From an uncultured Lachnoclostridium sp. (GTDB taxonomy: Bacteria; Bacillota; Clostridia; Lachnospirales; Lachnospiraceae), in the NCBI GenBank assembly GCA_944381625.1, contig CALWLW010000003.1, forward strand, positions 62,001-126,000: a stretch of DNA of 64,000 nt, read 5' to 3'. The translations under genes and the position numbers were made by a program. How positions within the stretch are numbered: the stretch's first letter is position 1; each line of letters opens with the position of its first letter. Positions 30,447 to 40,018 of the stretch are shown here, piece after piece. Below the pieces are notes generated by a model that saw only the letters and a program-made list of their open reading frames with translations, made no database searches and was not told the origin of the DNA.

Positions 30447-30771
30447 AGCCTGGGGGTACCTGGGGCTGGCCGCGAGAGCCGGGAAAGCCGTGAGCGGGAG
30501 TTTCTGCGTGGAACGCTCGGTGCGCGCCAGGCGCGCCAGGCTGGTGATCGTATCGGAGGAAGCCTCACAGAACACCCAGAAGACGTTTCGGGATTTATGT
30601 ACTTACTATAAGATACCGCTGTACGTGCGGGGAAGCAGCGAAGAGCTGGGCAAGGCTCTGGGAAAAGACTTCCGCATGGTGGCAGCCATTGAGGACGAAG
30701 GACTGGCTGAGGCGGCGGCCGGACAGCTGGAACAGGAATCTGGTATCGGAGGTAGTATGTTTGGCGAATAA
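30433..30771 (+). CDS. ylxQ: YlxQ, L7Ae-family RNA-binding protein
   Basis: The 112-residue protein of the L7Ae/L30e/S12e fold ([24 protein letters not shown]) binds kink-turn RNA; its cellular role is unclear. TTG 30433, about nine bases after AAGGAGA, is preferred to ATG 30403, which would add ten residues not typical of the family. It overlaps both ylxR and infB by a few codons. Confidence 0.88.
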   Translation: MQNRKAWGYLGLAARAGKAVSGSFCVERSVRARRARLVIVSEEASQNTQKTFRDLCTYYKIPLYVRGSSEELGKALGKDFRMVAAIEDEGLAEAAAGQLEQESGIGGSMFGE

Positions 30772-33502
30772 GCATATCCGCGTGTATGAGCTCGCGAAGG
30801 AACTGAGTAAATCAAGCAAAGAAGTTATGGCCGTACTGGCAGAGAAAAATATTGAGGTGAAGACACATATGGCAACATTGGATGATAAGCAGGCAGAAAT
30901 GCTCCGCGCAGAGCTGGGCGACAAGAAGACGGAGAAAGAGGCGAAGCCGGCACAGGCCGCCGAAGGCTCCCAGGAAGCAAAGCCCGCGCCGAAGAAAAAG
31001 AAATTTATCGTGGTGCATAACCCGGAAAACAGCAGGGACAAAAAGAGTCCTGAGAGAAGGAATCCGGTGAAACAGGGACGTCCCCAGCCGCCCAGAAGGG
31101 AAGGAGCCGCAAAAGCGGAGCCGAAGGCGGAAGCGAAGACCGAGCCGAGGAAACCGGCTGAGGAAAGGACGGAGTCCAGAAGCGAAGGACGTCCGGCAAA
31201 CCGCCCGTCCAGGCCGGCAGGACAGGACCGTCCCCAGGGAGAGAGAGAGGGCCGCTTTGAGCGGTCTGACCGTCCGGCGCGTCAGGATCGTCCCCAGGGC
31301 GAGAGAGGCGGACGTCAGGGCCGTCCCCAGGGTGAGCGCGGAAATTATAATCGTTCCGACCGTCCCCAGGGCGAGCGCGGGAATTATAACCGTTCCGACC
31401 GTCCCCAGGGCGAGCGTGGGAACTACAATCGTTCCGACCGTCCCCAGGGCGAGCGCGGGAATTATAACCGTTCCGACCGTCCCCAGGGCGAGCGCGGGAA
31501 CTACAACCGTTCTGACCGTCCTCAGGGCGGCAGAGGCGGACAGGGCGGACGGAACAATCTGGGCCGTCAGATGAATAAAGCCTTTGATACGCCGGTGGAG
31601 ACGAAGCCGGAGAACAGAAGATATGATAACCGGAACCATCAGAAGCAGGAGAAACAGTACAAGGACGAAGACATCAGCAAGCTGAAGAACCGTCCGGGAC
31701 GTTTCATTAAGCCGGAGGTGAAGCCCCAGCCGAAGAAGGAGAGCACAGAGCCCAAGAAGCTGCCGCTTCCTGAGAGCATCAGCATCTCCGACCTGGCAGA
31801 GCGCATGAAGATCCAGCCTTCGGCCATCATCAAAAAGCTGTTCCTGGAAGGAAAGATGCTGACGGTGAACTCGGAGCTGGATTTCGAGGCGGCAGGAGAG
31901 ATCGCGCTGGAGTACAATTTCGACCCGGAACCGGAAGAGAAGGAAGATGTAATCGGCAAGATGCTGGAGGATCAGGAAGATCCGGAAGAGACCTTAAAGC
32001 CGCGGCCGTCGGTGGTCTGCGTCATGGGCCACGTGGACCATGGCAAGACGTCCCTGCTTGACAAGATCCGCCACACCAACGTGACGGACCGGGAGGCAGG
32101 CGGCATCACCCAGCATATCGGCGCGTATACGGTTACCGTCAGCGGAAAGCAGATCACGTTCCTGGATACGCCGGGACACGAGGCGTTCACGGCCATGCGT
32201 ATGCGCGGAGCGAATTCCACGGATATCGCGATCCTTGTAGTAGCGGCGGACGACGGCGTGAAGCCGCAGACGGTGGAGGCTATCAACCACGCCAAGGCTG
32301 CGGAGGTGGAGATCATCGTGGCGATCAACAAGATCGACAAGCCGGGCGCCAACATCGACCGTGTGAAGCAGGAACTGACGGAGTACGGCCTGGTGTCCGA
32401 GGACTGGGGCGGCAGCACGATCTGCGTGCCGGTATCCGCCAAGACCGGGGATGGCATCAATGATCTTCTGGAGATGGTACTGCTCACCGCCGACGTGCTG
32501 GAGCTGAAAGCCAACCCGAAACGCCAGGCAAGAGGCCTGGTCATCGAGGCGGAGCTGGACAAAGGCAAAGGCCCGGTGGCTACGGTGCTGGTACAGAAGG
32601 GTACGCTGCATGTGGGCGACTTCATCGCCGCAGGCGCTTCCTACGGCAAAGTCCGCGCCATGATGGACGACAAGGGACGCCGCGTGAAAGAGGCGGGGCC
32701 GTCCATGCCGGTGGAGATCCTGGGACTGTCCGACGTGCCCATGGCCGGCGAGATCTTCGTGTCGCCACAGACCGATAAAGAGGCCAGAAACTTTGCGGAG
32801 ACCTTCATCAAGGAGAGCCGTGAGAAGATGCTGGAAGACACCAAGATGAAGATGTCCCTGGACGATCTGTATTCCCAGATCCAGACGGGCAGCTTGAAAG
32901 AGCTGAACCTGATCATCAAAGCGGATGTGGCAGGCTCCGTGGAGGCCATGAAGCAGTCCCTCCTGAAGCTGTCCAACGAAGAAGTGGTGGTAAAATGTAT
33001 CCACGGGGCAGTGGGAGCCATCAACGAATCCGACGTGACGCTGGCAAGCGCGTCCGGCGCCGTGATCATCGGCTTCAACGTGAAGCCGGATGCGACGGCC
33101 AAAGATACCGCGGAGCGGGAGAAGGTGGATATCCATCTGTACCGCGTCATCTACGACGCCATCGGCGACGTGGAGCGGGCCATGAAGGGTATGCTGGATC
33201 CCATCTACGAGGAGAAGGTCATCGGCCATGCGGAGATCCGCCAGATCTTCAAGGCGTCCGGCGTGGGCAACATTGCAGGTTCTTATGTACTGGACGGTGT
33301 GTTCCAGAGAGGCTGCAAGGTGCGCATCAGCAGGGAAGGCAAGCAGATCTACGAAGGCGAGCTGGCGTCCCTGAAGCGGTTTAAGGACGATGTGAAGGAA
33401 GTAAAGGCCGGCTTTGAATGCGGCCTGGTATTTGAGAAATTCAACGATATCCAGGAGCTGGATATTGTGGAAGCCTATACAATGGTAGAGGTGCCAAGAT
33501 AG
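30761..33502 (+). CDS. infB: Translation initiation factor IF-2
   Basis: This 913-residue GTPase positions initiator tRNA on the ribosome. The N-terminal IF2_N module ([20 protein letters not shown]) is followed by a long charged linker (about residues 50-330), a second IF2_N ([13 protein letters not shown]), the G domain ([25 protein letters not shown]) and domains II-IV. TTG 30761 is six bases after GGAGGTAG and gives the canonical start; an earlier ATG at 30689 does not. The linker holds a perfect-register 13-residue repeat (31331-31525). Confidence 0.97.
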   Translation: MANKHIRVYELAKELSKSSKEVMAVLAEKNIEVKTHMATLDDKQAEMLRAELGDKKTEKEAKPAQAAEGSQEAKPAPKKKKFIVVHNPENSRDKKSPERRNPVKQGRPQPPRREGAAKAEPKAEAKTEPRKPAEERTESRSEGRPANRPSRPAGQDRPQGEREGRFERSDRPARQDRPQGERGGRQGRPQGERGNYNRSDRPQGERGNYNRSDRPQGERGNYNRSDRPQGERGNYNRSDRPQGERGNYNRSDRPQGGRGGQGGRNNLGRQMNKAFDTPVETKPENRRYDNRNHQKQEKQYKDEDISKLKNRPGRFIKPEVKPQPKKESTEPKKLPLPESISISDLAERMKIQPSAIIKKLFLEGKMLTVNSELDFEAAGEIALEYNFDPEPEEKEDVIGKMLEDQEDPEETLKPRPSVVCVMGHVDHGKTSLLDKIRHTNVTDREAGGITQHIGAYTVTVSGKQITFLDTPGHEAFTAMRMRGANSTDIAILVVAADDGVKPQTVEAINHAKAAEVEIIVAINKIDKPGANIDRVKQELTEYGLVSEDWGGSTICVPVSAKTGDGINDLLEMVLLTADVLELKANPKRQARGLVIEAELDKGKGPVATVLVQKGTLHVGDFIAAGASYGKVRAMMDDKGRRVKEAGPSMPVEILGLSDVPMAGEIFVSPQTDKEARNFAETFIKESREKMLEDTKMKMSLDDLYSQIQTGSLKELNLIIKADVAGSVEAMKQSLLKLSNEEVVVKCIHGAVGAINESDVTLASASGAVIIGFNVKPDATAKDTAEREKVDIHLYRVIYDAIGDVERAMKGMLDPIYEEKVIGHAEIRQIFKASGVGNIAGSYVLDGVFQRGCKVRISREGKQIYEGELASLKRFKDDVKEVKAGFECGLVFEKFNDIQELDIVEAYTMVEVPR
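31331..31525 (+). repeat. Five tandem 39-base repeats inside infB
   Basis: Five consecutive 39-bp units starting at 31331, 31370, 31409, 31448 and 31487 encode [13 protein letters not shown] each. DNA units differ at a few silent positions. Flanking partial copies ([20 protein letters not shown]) show that the array grew from a degenerate motif. Copy number is expected to vary between strains. Confidence 0.9.
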
Positions 33503-33503
33503 A

Positions 33504-33884
33504 ATGAGAAAAAACAGTATTAAAAATACCCGGATCAACGGAGAAGTGCAGAAGGTGCTCTCCGAGATCATCCGGGGAGAGATCAAGGACCCGCGCATCC
33601 ACCCCATGACCTCTGTGGTCACGGTGGAGGTGGCCCCGGATCTGAAGACCTGTAAAGCCTATATCAGCGTCCTGGGGGACGAAGAAGCCCAGAAAGATAC
33701 GCTGGCAGGGCTTAAAAGCGCGGTGGGGTATATCCGCCGCCAGCTGGCCCGGGAGCTGAATCTGCGCAATACGCCGGAGATTACGTTTATTATGGACCAG
33801 TCCATTGCTTATGGAGTCAACATGTCCAGACTGATTGACGAAGTGACCCGGGATCTGGATACCGATATGGAGGAGGAAGAATGA
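33504..33884 (+). CDS. rbfA: Ribosome-binding factor A
   Basis: This 126-residue KH-type protein binds 16S rRNA during cold-sensitive 30S maturation. The blocks INGEVQKVLSEIIRGEIKDP and TPEITFIMDQSIAYGVNMSRL are typical. It starts one base after the infB stop and its end overlaps nrnA. Confidence 0.95.
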   Translation: MRKNSIKNTRINGEVQKVLSEIIRGEIKDPRIHPMTSVVTVEVAPDLKTCKAYISVLGDEEAQKDTLAGLKSAVGYIRRQLARELNLRNTPEITFIMDQSIAYGVNMSRLIDEVTRDLDTDMEEEE

Positions 33885-34846
33885 TGCGGCTGGAAACGAT
33901 ACTGCAGGATGTAAAAAGCGTCGGGCTTGCCGGTCACATCCGTCCGGATGGGGACAGCGTCGGAGCCTGCGTGGGCCTCTGGAATTATTTAAAAGATAAT
34001 TACCCACAGATCCAGGCGGATATCTGGCTGGAACAGCCGGACCGGAAATTCTCCATCCTGGAAGGATATGAGATGATCCGCCAGCCGGACGGAGAGGAAC
34101 GGAAGTACGATCTGTTCATCTCCCTGGATGCGGCGGACCGGAACCGTCTGGGCGCGGCCCTTCCGTATTTTGAAAGCGCAGCCAGAACCTTGTGCGTGGA
34201 CCATCATATCAGCAACAAAGGCTTTGGGGATGAGAAAGTGATCGATGCGGGGGCCAGTTCCGCCTGCGAGGTTCTGTTCCGCCTGCTGGAGCCTGAGAAG
34301 ATATCCCGGAATACAGCGGCTGCGCTCTATATGGGGATCGCCCACGATACAGGTGTGTTCCAGTACAGCTGTACGTCTCCGGAGACCATGCGCGTCGCCG
34401 CGGCCCTGATGGAAAAAGGGATTCCCTATTCCCGGATTCTGGAGGAGACCTATTACAAAAAGACTTACCTGCAGAACCAGGTGCTGGGCAGGGCGCTTCT
34501 GGAGAGCATGCGCCTCCTGGGGGGACGGTGTATTGTCAGCGTCACCAGGAAAAAAGATATGGATTTCTTCGGCGTACAGCCCACGGATCTGGAAGGGATT
34601 GTGAGCCAGCTCCGGCTGACGGAAGGCGTGGAAGTGGCCATTTATCTCTATGAGATCGGAAACCATGAATTTAAGGTCTCTCTCCGCTCCAAAGAGCTGG
34701 TAGATGTGAGCGAGATCGCATCGTATTTCGGCGGCGGCGGCCATGTGCGCGCGGCAGGAGTGACCATGCAGGGAACCTTCCATGACATTGTGAACAACCT
34801 GACCCCCCACATCGAACGCCAGCTGGCAGATCAGGAGACGGCGTGA
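33881..34846 (+). CDS. nrnA: DHH-family oligoribonuclease/pAp phosphatase NrnA
   Basis: The 321-residue DHH/DHHA1 phosphoesterase has metal motifs HIRPDGDSVGA, LDAADRNRLG and CVDHHISNKG, and the DHHA1 glycine motif GGGGHVRAAG. The B. subtilis homologue degrades nanoRNA and dephosphorylates pAp. Start ATG 33881 overlaps the rbfA stop (ATGA); ATG 33884 is an alternative. It links ribosome assembly genes with truB, as in many Firmicutes. Confidence 0.93.
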   Translation: MMRLETILQDVKSVGLAGHIRPDGDSVGACVGLWNYLKDNYPQIQADIWLEQPDRKFSILEGYEMIRQPDGEERKYDLFISLDAADRNRLGAALPYFESAARTLCVDHHISNKGFGDEKVIDAGASSACEVLFRLLEPEKISRNTAAALYMGIAHDTGVFQYSCTSPETMRVAAALMEKGIPYSRILEETYYKKTYLQNQVLGRALLESMRLLGGRCIVSVTRKKDMDFFGVQPTDLEGIVSQLRLTEGVEVAIYLYEIGNHEFKVSLRSKELVDVSEIASYFGGGGHVRAAGVTMQGTFHDIVNNLTPHIERQLADQETA

Positions 34847-35751
34847 GAAACGGGATTATCAATATCTACAAAGAGCGCGGCTTCACCTCCCATGATGTGG
34901 TGGCGAAGCTGCGCGGCATTTTAAAACAGAAAAAGATCGGCCACACAGGAACTCTCGATCCGGATGCGGAGGGAGTTCTTCCTGTATGTCTGGGAAAAGG
35001 CACGAAGCTGTGCGCCCTGCTCACGGACCATGACAAGACCTATGAGGCGGTGCTGCTGCTGGGCCTGTCCACCGATACGCAGGACATATCCGGGACCGTG
35101 CTGGCCCGGGGCCGGGCGCCGGAGGATGAGGAACAGGTGCGTAAGGCCGTCATGAGCTTTGTGGGAACTTACGACCAGGTGCCGCCCATGTATTCGGCCC
35201 TGAAGGTGGGAGGGAAGAAACTCTGCGATCTGGCCAGGGAAGGCAGGGAAGTGGAGCGTCAGGCCCGCCGGGTGGAGATCCATGCGATCCGTATTCTGGA
35301 GATGGATCTTCCCAGGGTGCGGATGGAAGTGTCCTGCTCCAAAGGAACCTATATCCGGACGCTGTGTCATGACATTGGAGAAAAGCTGGGCTGTCACGGC
35401 TGTATGGAAAGCCTGCTGCGGACCAGGGTGGGCAGGTTCGCCCTGGAAGACAGCGTGCGGCTTGCGGATGTGGAGCGGCTGAGGGACGAGGACAGGCTGG
35501 ATGAAATCATCCTGCCCGTGGACCAGGTATTTGAAGGATGCCCGGCGGCGGTGCTGAAAGAAGACTCGGAGAAGCTGGGTTACAACGGCAACCCGCTGTC
35601 CCAGCAGGATGTGGATATGGAAGAGGAAGCCCGGGGACAGATCCGGGTATACGACCGGGGCGGCGTCTTTATCGGCCTGTACGGCTGGGAAGAAGAGCAG
35701 GGGCTTTACCGTCCGGTCAGGATGTTTTACGAAAAGCAGGAAAAGATATGA
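34843..35751 (+). CDS. truB: tRNA pseudouridine-55 synthase TruB
   Basis: The 302-residue enzyme makes pseudouridine 55 in the tRNA T loop. The catalytic aspartate is in GHTGTLDPDAEGVLPVCLG, with SKGTYIRTLCHDIG further on and a C-terminal PUA-like extension. GTG 34843 overlaps the nrnA stop. Confidence 0.96.
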   Translation: MRNGIINIYKERGFTSHDVVAKLRGILKQKKIGHTGTLDPDAEGVLPVCLGKGTKLCALLTDHDKTYEAVLLLGLSTDTQDISGTVLARGRAPEDEEQVRKAVMSFVGTYDQVPPMYSALKVGGKKLCDLAREGREVERQARRVEIHAIRILEMDLPRVRMEVSCSKGTYIRTLCHDIGEKLGCHGCMESLLRTRVGRFALEDSVRLADVERLRDEDRLDEIILPVDQVFEGCPAAVLKEDSEKLGYNGNPLSQQDVDMEEEARGQIRVYDRGGVFIGLYGWEEEQGLYRPVRMFYEKQEKI

Positions 35752-36671
35752 TCTATCAGACTGGAAAGACAGCATTTTATATGAACAGGCCCTCCGCGGT
35801 GAGCATCGGCAAATTCGACGGGCTGCACCGGGGGCATCAGAAACTCATCGGCCGCCTGCTGGAGCAGAAGAAAAACGGGCTTCAGGCGGTGATTTTCACC
35901 TTTGAAAAAAATCCTACGCGGATATTATCCGGGCTGTCCGGGAAAAATATCCTGACCAATGAAGAGCGGAAGGATATGCTCCGGGAGGCAGGGATCGACT
36001 GCCTGCTGGAATGCCCCTTCGTCCCGCAGATCTCCCATATGGAGCCGGAAGATTTCATAAAAGAAGTGCTGGTGGGCCAGATGAAGACCGCGTTCATGGC
36101 CGTGGGGCCGGACTGCGGCTTCGGCTACCGCAGACGGGGCGGCAGCAGGATGCTCCTGGAGATGGGGGAGGAGCTGGGTTTCCAGACAGAGACGATCCCC
36201 AAGGAACAGAGCCACGGAAGAGATATCAGCAGCAGCTATATCCGGGAGGCGCTGTATGAGGGCAATATCCCGCTGGCCAACGAGCTTCTGGGATACCCGT
36301 ATTTTGTCAGCGGGGAAGTGCTTCACGGCCGCCAGATCGGCAGGACGCTTGGGCTTCCTACCACGAACCTTCTGCCGCCCCCGGAAAAACTCCTGCCCCC
36401 AGGGGGGGTATACCTTACCAGGACGGTCCTGGAGGAAGGAGAATACTGCGGCATCACCAACGTGGGGTACAAGCCTACTGTGGGAGGCGAGAGCAGGAAA
36501 GGCGTGGAGACCTTCCTGTTCGACTACAGCGGGGACCTGTACGGGCGGCAGCTGAAGGTGGAATTCCTGGAATTCCGCCGCCCGGAGAGGAAGTTCGATT
36601 CCCTGGAAGCCCTGAAAGCGCAGATTCTCTCCGACGTCCACTGGGGAAGAAGCCGTTTGAAGCACTATTGA
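35748..36671 (+). CDS. ribF: Bifunctional riboflavin kinase/FAD synthetase RibF
   Basis: The 307-residue enzyme makes FMN and FAD. The N-terminal adenylyltransferase (IGKFDGLHRGHQKLI; SSSYIREAL) is followed by a riboflavin-kinase domain (GRTLGLPTTNL, GITNVGYKPTVGG). ATG 35748 overlaps the truB stop; the open frame extends upstream into truB but has no family sequence there. It ends the rimP operon. Confidence 0.96.
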   Translation: MIYQTGKTAFYMNRPSAVSIGKFDGLHRGHQKLIGRLLEQKKNGLQAVIFTFEKNPTRILSGLSGKNILTNEERKDMLREAGIDCLLECPFVPQISHMEPEDFIKEVLVGQMKTAFMAVGPDCGFGYRRRGGSRMLLEMGEELGFQTETIPKEQSHGRDISSSYIREALYEGNIPLANELLGYPYFVSGEVLHGRQIGRTLGLPTTNLLPPPEKLLPPGGVYLTRTVLEEGEYCGITNVGYKPTVGGESRKGVETFLFDYSGDLYGRQLKVEFLEFRRPERKFDSLEALKAQILSDVHWGRSRLKHY

Positions 36672-36680
36672 TGGGACTGT

Positions 36681-36844
36681 GAATCACAGCCCCCCACCCC
36701 CATGCGCACTCGTCGCATCTTCGATGCTCCAGTCCCGCTCCTCACGGAGCTAAGACTGCTTCGCAGTCTTCATTCAGAATGGTCAGCAACGGTTTACGTG
36801 CGAGCACGACACCTTTGCTGGCCATTCTGAATCGGCTGTGAATC
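36681..36844. repeat. MITE-like structured intergenic element
   Basis: The ends are an 11-base inverted repeat with one mismatch (GAATCACAGCC at 36681; GGCTGTGAATC at 36834). Inside are an 18-bp near-perfect stem (36772-36789 with 36815-36832) whose loop holds a second perfect hairpin (CGTGC GA GCACG), and small hairpins GCATC-TTC-GATGC, GCTCC-TCAC-GGAGC and AAGACTGC-TTC-GCAGTCTT. There is no coding capacity. The layout suggests a miniature inverted-repeat element or a highly folded RNA; it may also terminate the rimP operon. Confidence 0.6.
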
Positions 36845-36857
36845 GTAACGAAGGCTC

Positions 36858-36910
36858 TTGACAAACGGCAGGAACTGTGCCATAGTAATAACAGGACACC
36901 CCGGTGGGGT
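36858..36910 (+). promoter_or_regulatory. Copper-operon promoter with CsoR-type operator
   Basis: TTGACA (36858-36863) and CATAGT (36881-36886) are 17 bases apart. Just downstream, ACCCC-GGT-GGGGT at 36898-36910 is a GC-rich inverted repeat of the CsoR operator type, placed over the transcription start. The csoR gene is the last gene of the operon, so autoregulation by copper is likely. Confidence 0.65.
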
Positions 36911-36932
36911 ATTCTGAAAGGAGATGGTATGG

Positions 36933-39584
36933 ATGAAACAGAGGTTTAATGTCACCGGTATGAGCTGCAGCGCCTGCAGCGCCCATGTGGAAAAGGCGGT
37001 CAGCAAAGTGCCGGGAGTGGATAGTGTGCAGGTGAATCTGCTCCAGAACTCCATGGTAGTGGAATACGCCGATGGAGCCGTGGATGCAGGGACAATCATA
37101 AGCGCCGTGACGGAGGCCGGATACGGAGCCTCTGTGATGGGCGATAAAAAGGAAAAAGCCAAAGAAGAAAACGAACTGCAGAAAAAGACGGCGGACGAAG
37201 CCCGACGGATGAAACATCGTCTTGGCTGGTCCATCGGTTTCCTGGCGGTGCTGATGTATGTGTCCATGGGGCATATGCTTGGCTGGCCGCTGCCGGGGAT
37301 TCTGACGGGCCATGAGAACGTGATGGTATTCGCGCTGACCCAGCTCTTCCTGACGCTCCCGGTGATGTATCTTAACCGGAAGTATTTTGAGAACGGTTTC
37401 CGTTCCCTGATCCACGGCGCGCCCAACATGGATACGCTGGTGGCCATGGGCTCCACGGCGGCCGCGGGCTACAGCGCTTCCCAGCTCTTCGTCATGGGCT
37501 ACGCCCTGGGAAGGGGCAATCTGGAGGCGGCCCACGCAGGGGCCATGAACCTGTATTTTGAAGCGGCGGCCATGATCCTCACGCTGGTGACGATTGGAAA
37601 ATACATGGAGAGCCGTTCCAAGAACCGCACCTCCGACGCTCTCACCAAGCTGATGGACCTGGCGCCCAAGACGGCTCTGGTCCTCAGGGACGGCCAGGAG
37701 ATGGAGATTCCGTCCGAAGAGGTGCGGATCGGAGAGACGGTGATCGTAAAACCGGGCCAGGCAGTACCGGTGGACGGCGTTATCATAGAAGGAACCGGCA
37801 CGGTGGACGAGTCGGCGATCACGGGAGAAAGTATCCCGGTGGAGAAAAAAGCAGGAGACCGGGTGACCGGGGCTACGGTGAACCGGGCCGGATATTTCCG
37901 CATGGAAGCGGATCGCATCGGCGAAGATACCACCCTGTCCCAGATCATCCGGCTGGTGGAGGAAGCGGGAGGTTCCAAAGCTCCCATCGCCAAGCTGGCG
38001 GATAAGGTGAGCGGCGTCTTCGTGCCGGTGGTGATCACCATCGCTCTGGTCACGATTGCGGCCTGGCTGCTGGCGGGACAGAGCTTCAGCTTCGCACTGG
38101 CTTCGGGTATCGCGGTGCTGGTGATTTCCTGCCCCTGCGCGCTGGGGCTGGCCACGCCCACGGCCATCATGGTGGGAACCGGCCGGGGAGCGGAGCAGGG
38201 CATCCTGATCAAGTCCGGCGAGAGCCTGGAGACAGCTCATCTGGTGGATACGGTGGTTCTGGATAAGACGGGCACCGTGACCCAGGGACGGCCCGCGCTG
38301 ACCGATATCCGGCCCGTGGGCGGGGTGGCGGAACAGGAGCTGTTAAGCCTGGCGGCTTCGCTGGAGCAGGCTTCGGAGCATCCTCTGGCGGAAGCCCTGG
38401 TGGAAGGAGCCAAAAACCGCGGAGTCCCGTTTGAGAAGGTGTCGGATTTCCTGGCCGTGGCCGGACAGGGCGTGCGTGGTACGGTGCAGGGCAGGGACGT
38501 CCTGGCGGGCAACCGGAAGATGATGAAAGAAAACGGCATCGAAACGGTGGGCCTGGAGGATATGGCGGCGGCCCTGGCCGAAGAAGGGAAGACGGCCCTC
38601 TATATTGCGGCTGACGGAAAACTCCTGGGCCTGACGGCGGCGGCGGATCCGGTCAAAGAGACTAGCGCCCAGGCCATCCGGGAGATGGAGAATATGGGAT
38701 TGTCCGTGGTCATGCTCACCGGGGATAATGAGCGGACGGCCAAAGCCATACAGAAGAAGCTGGGCATCAGCCGGGTGGTGGCGGAGGTGCTGCCCCAGGA
38801 TAAAGAGCGGGAAGTGCGCAGGCTTCAGGAGGAAGGCCATAAAGTGGCCATGGTGGGCGACGGCATCAACGACGCGCCGGCTCTGGCCAGGGCGGACGTG
38901 GGCATCGCCATCGGCGCGGGCACGGACGTGGCCATCGAATCTGCGGATATTGTACTCATGAAAAGCGATCTTCTGGATGCCGCGGCGGCGATCCAGTTAA
39001 GCCGGGCGGTGATCCGGAATATCAAAGAAAATCTGTTCTGGGCGTTCTTCTACAATGCGCTGGGCATTCCGCTGGCGGCGGGCGTGTTCTATCCCCTGCT
39101 GGGGTGGCAGTTAAGCCCCATGTTCGGGAGCGCGGCCATGAGCTTCAGTTCCGTGTTCGTGGTGTCCAACGCATTGAGGCTGAAAGGCTTCCGGCCCTCC
39201 TTCCGCAAAAAGAAAGGGGCGGCAGCCCTGGCGGCCGATATCGCTCCGGCGGCGTGCCCGGTGCCGGCACAGGACGGCTCCGTTCCGGCGGCATGCCCGG
39301 TTTCGGGAGCATGCTCAGGGGAGCAGGAAGGAACAACAGGACAGGAAAACAAAACAGAGCATAAGGAGGAAAAGACGATGAAGAAAACCATGAAAATCGA
39401 AGGCATGATGTGCGGACACTGCACAGGCAGAGTGGAGAAAGCGCTGAACGCGCTGGACGGCGTGCAGGCACAGGTAAGCCTGGAGGACAAGGCGGCTTAT
39501 GTAACCATCGACGGAGACATCAGCGACGAGACGCTGAAGAAAACGGTGGAAGACGAAGGCTACCAGGTTACGGGAATCGAGTAA
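36933..39584 (+). CDS. copA: Copper-exporting P1B-type ATPase CopA with fused C-terminal CopZ domain
   Basis: The 883-residue Cu(I) pump has an N-terminal HMA domain (GMSCSAC), the membrane motif SCPCAL, phosphorylation motif DKTGT, SEHPL, GDGINDAP and the last-helix motifs YNALGIPLAAG and MSFSSVFVVSNAL. After the pump ends (about residue 750) a Cys-containing linker joins a second complete HMA domain (GMMCGHC, residues 816-883). That domain has its own ribosome-binding site and ATG in frame at 39378. ATG 36933 is chosen over 36924, which overlaps the AAAGGAG site. Confidence 0.94.
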   Translation: MKQRFNVTGMSCSACSAHVEKAVSKVPGVDSVQVNLLQNSMVVEYADGAVDAGTIISAVTEAGYGASVMGDKKEKAKEENELQKKTADEARRMKHRLGWSIGFLAVLMYVSMGHMLGWPLPGILTGHENVMVFALTQLFLTLPVMYLNRKYFENGFRSLIHGAPNMDTLVAMGSTAAAGYSASQLFVMGYALGRGNLEAAHAGAMNLYFEAAAMILTLVTIGKYMESRSKNRTSDALTKLMDLAPKTALVLRDGQEMEIPSEEVRIGETVIVKPGQAVPVDGVIIEGTGTVDESAITGESIPVEKKAGDRVTGATVNRAGYFRMEADRIGEDTTLSQIIRLVEEAGGSKAPIAKLADKVSGVFVPVVITIALVTIAAWLLAGQSFSFALASGIAVLVISCPCALGLATPTAIMVGTGRGAEQGILIKSGESLETAHLVDTVVLDKTGTVTQGRPALTDIRPVGGVAEQELLSLAASLEQASEHPLAEALVEGAKNRGVPFEKVSDFLAVAGQGVRGTVQGRDVLAGNRKMMKENGIETVGLEDMAAALAEEGKTALYIAADGKLLGLTAAADPVKETSAQAIREMENMGLSVVMLTGDNERTAKAIQKKLGISRVVAEVLPQDKEREVRRLQEEGHKVAMVGDGINDAPALARADVGIAIGAGTDVAIESADIVLMKSDLLDAAAAIQLSRAVIRNIKENLFWAFFYNALGIPLAAGVFYPLLGWQLSPMFGSAAMSFSSVFVVSNALRLKGFRPSFRKKKGAAALAADIAPAACPVPAQDGSVPAACPVSGACSGEQEGTTGQENKTEHKEEKTMKKTMKIEGMMCGHCTGRVEKALNALDGVQAQVSLEDKAAYVTIDGDISDETLKKTVEDEGYQVTGIE
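39378..39584 (+). CDS. copZ: Nested in-frame CopZ-like copper chaperone
   Basis: AAGGAGG at 39363-39369 stands eight bases before ATG 39378, inside the copA frame. From there the product is a free-standing 68-residue HMA protein (KKTMKIEGMMCGHC through the shared copA stop), exactly the usual CopZ length. Copper chaperones deliver Cu(I) to CopA and to CsoR-type regulators. The sequence suggests copZ was once a separate gene whose upstream stop was lost, giving a fusion plus, probably, an independently translated chaperone. Actual internal initiation is inferred. Confidence 0.65.
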   Translation: MKKTMKIEGMMCGHCTGRVEKALNALDGVQAQVSLEDKAAYVTIDGDISDETLKKTVEDEGYQVTGIE

Positions 39585-39594
39585 GGAGAACGGG

Positions 39595-39858
39595 ATGCAG
39601 GCAGACCATAAGAAGATCGAACGCCTTCTGAAGACGGCGAAGGGACAGATCGACGGAATTCTCCGTATGGTGGAGGAGGACCGGTACTGTATGGACATCT
39701 CGGCGCAGGTCATGGCCACGGACGCCATATTGCGCAAGGTGAACAACGAGATCATCCGCGCCCATATGAAAGGGTGCGTGAAAGAGGCGATCCTGGAGGG
39801 CTCCGGAGACGAGAAGATCGATGAACTGATGGCGGTGGTGGATAAACTTGCCAAATAG
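39595..39858 (+). CDS. csoR: Copper-sensing repressor CsoR
   Basis: The 87-residue all-helical repressor has the Cu(I)-binding triad Cys32, His57 and Cys61 (RYCMDI; AHMKGC). Copper binding releases it from DNA. The ORF follows copA by ten bases with GGAGAACGGG as ribosome-binding region. The likely operator is at 36898-36910. Confidence 0.93.
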   Translation: MQADHKKIERLLKTAKGQIDGILRMVEEDRYCMDISAQVMATDAILRKVNNEIIRAHMKGCVKEAILEGSGDEKIDELMAVVDKLAK

Positions 39859-39943
39859 ATCCGTCTGTCCCTGGGGGCCGGTATTTATCGCTGCTGGCAT
39901 GGCTGAACAAGTCACGAATGAAGTAGAAAAATAGAATCAGACG

Positions 39944-39972
39944 TTGACAAAAACTCCTATGTGTTATAGAAT
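39944..39972 (+). promoter_or_regulatory. Promoter of the NlpC/P60 gene
   Basis: TTGACA (39944-39949) and TAGAAT (39967-39972) are separated by 17 bases; an overlapping TATAGA offers an alternative -10. Confidence 0.6.
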
Positions 39973-40018
39973 TGTATTCGAAATGTAATAATTCTGTAAT
40001 AACTATAGGAGTTTGTCT

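Noticed and set aside
31331..31525. Regular 39-base repeats as a CRISPR array
   Set aside because: There are no unique spacers; the units are contiguous, in frame and encode a 13-residue repeat of IF-2.
31994..33622. 542-codon minus-strand frame across infB
   Set aside because: Antisense shadow of IF-2; His/Leu/Arg-rich translation with no recognisable domain.
35538..35747. Longer N-terminus for RibF inside truB
   Set aside because: It reads out of frame through the truB C-terminus and lacks any RibF sequence; ATG 35748 matches the family start.
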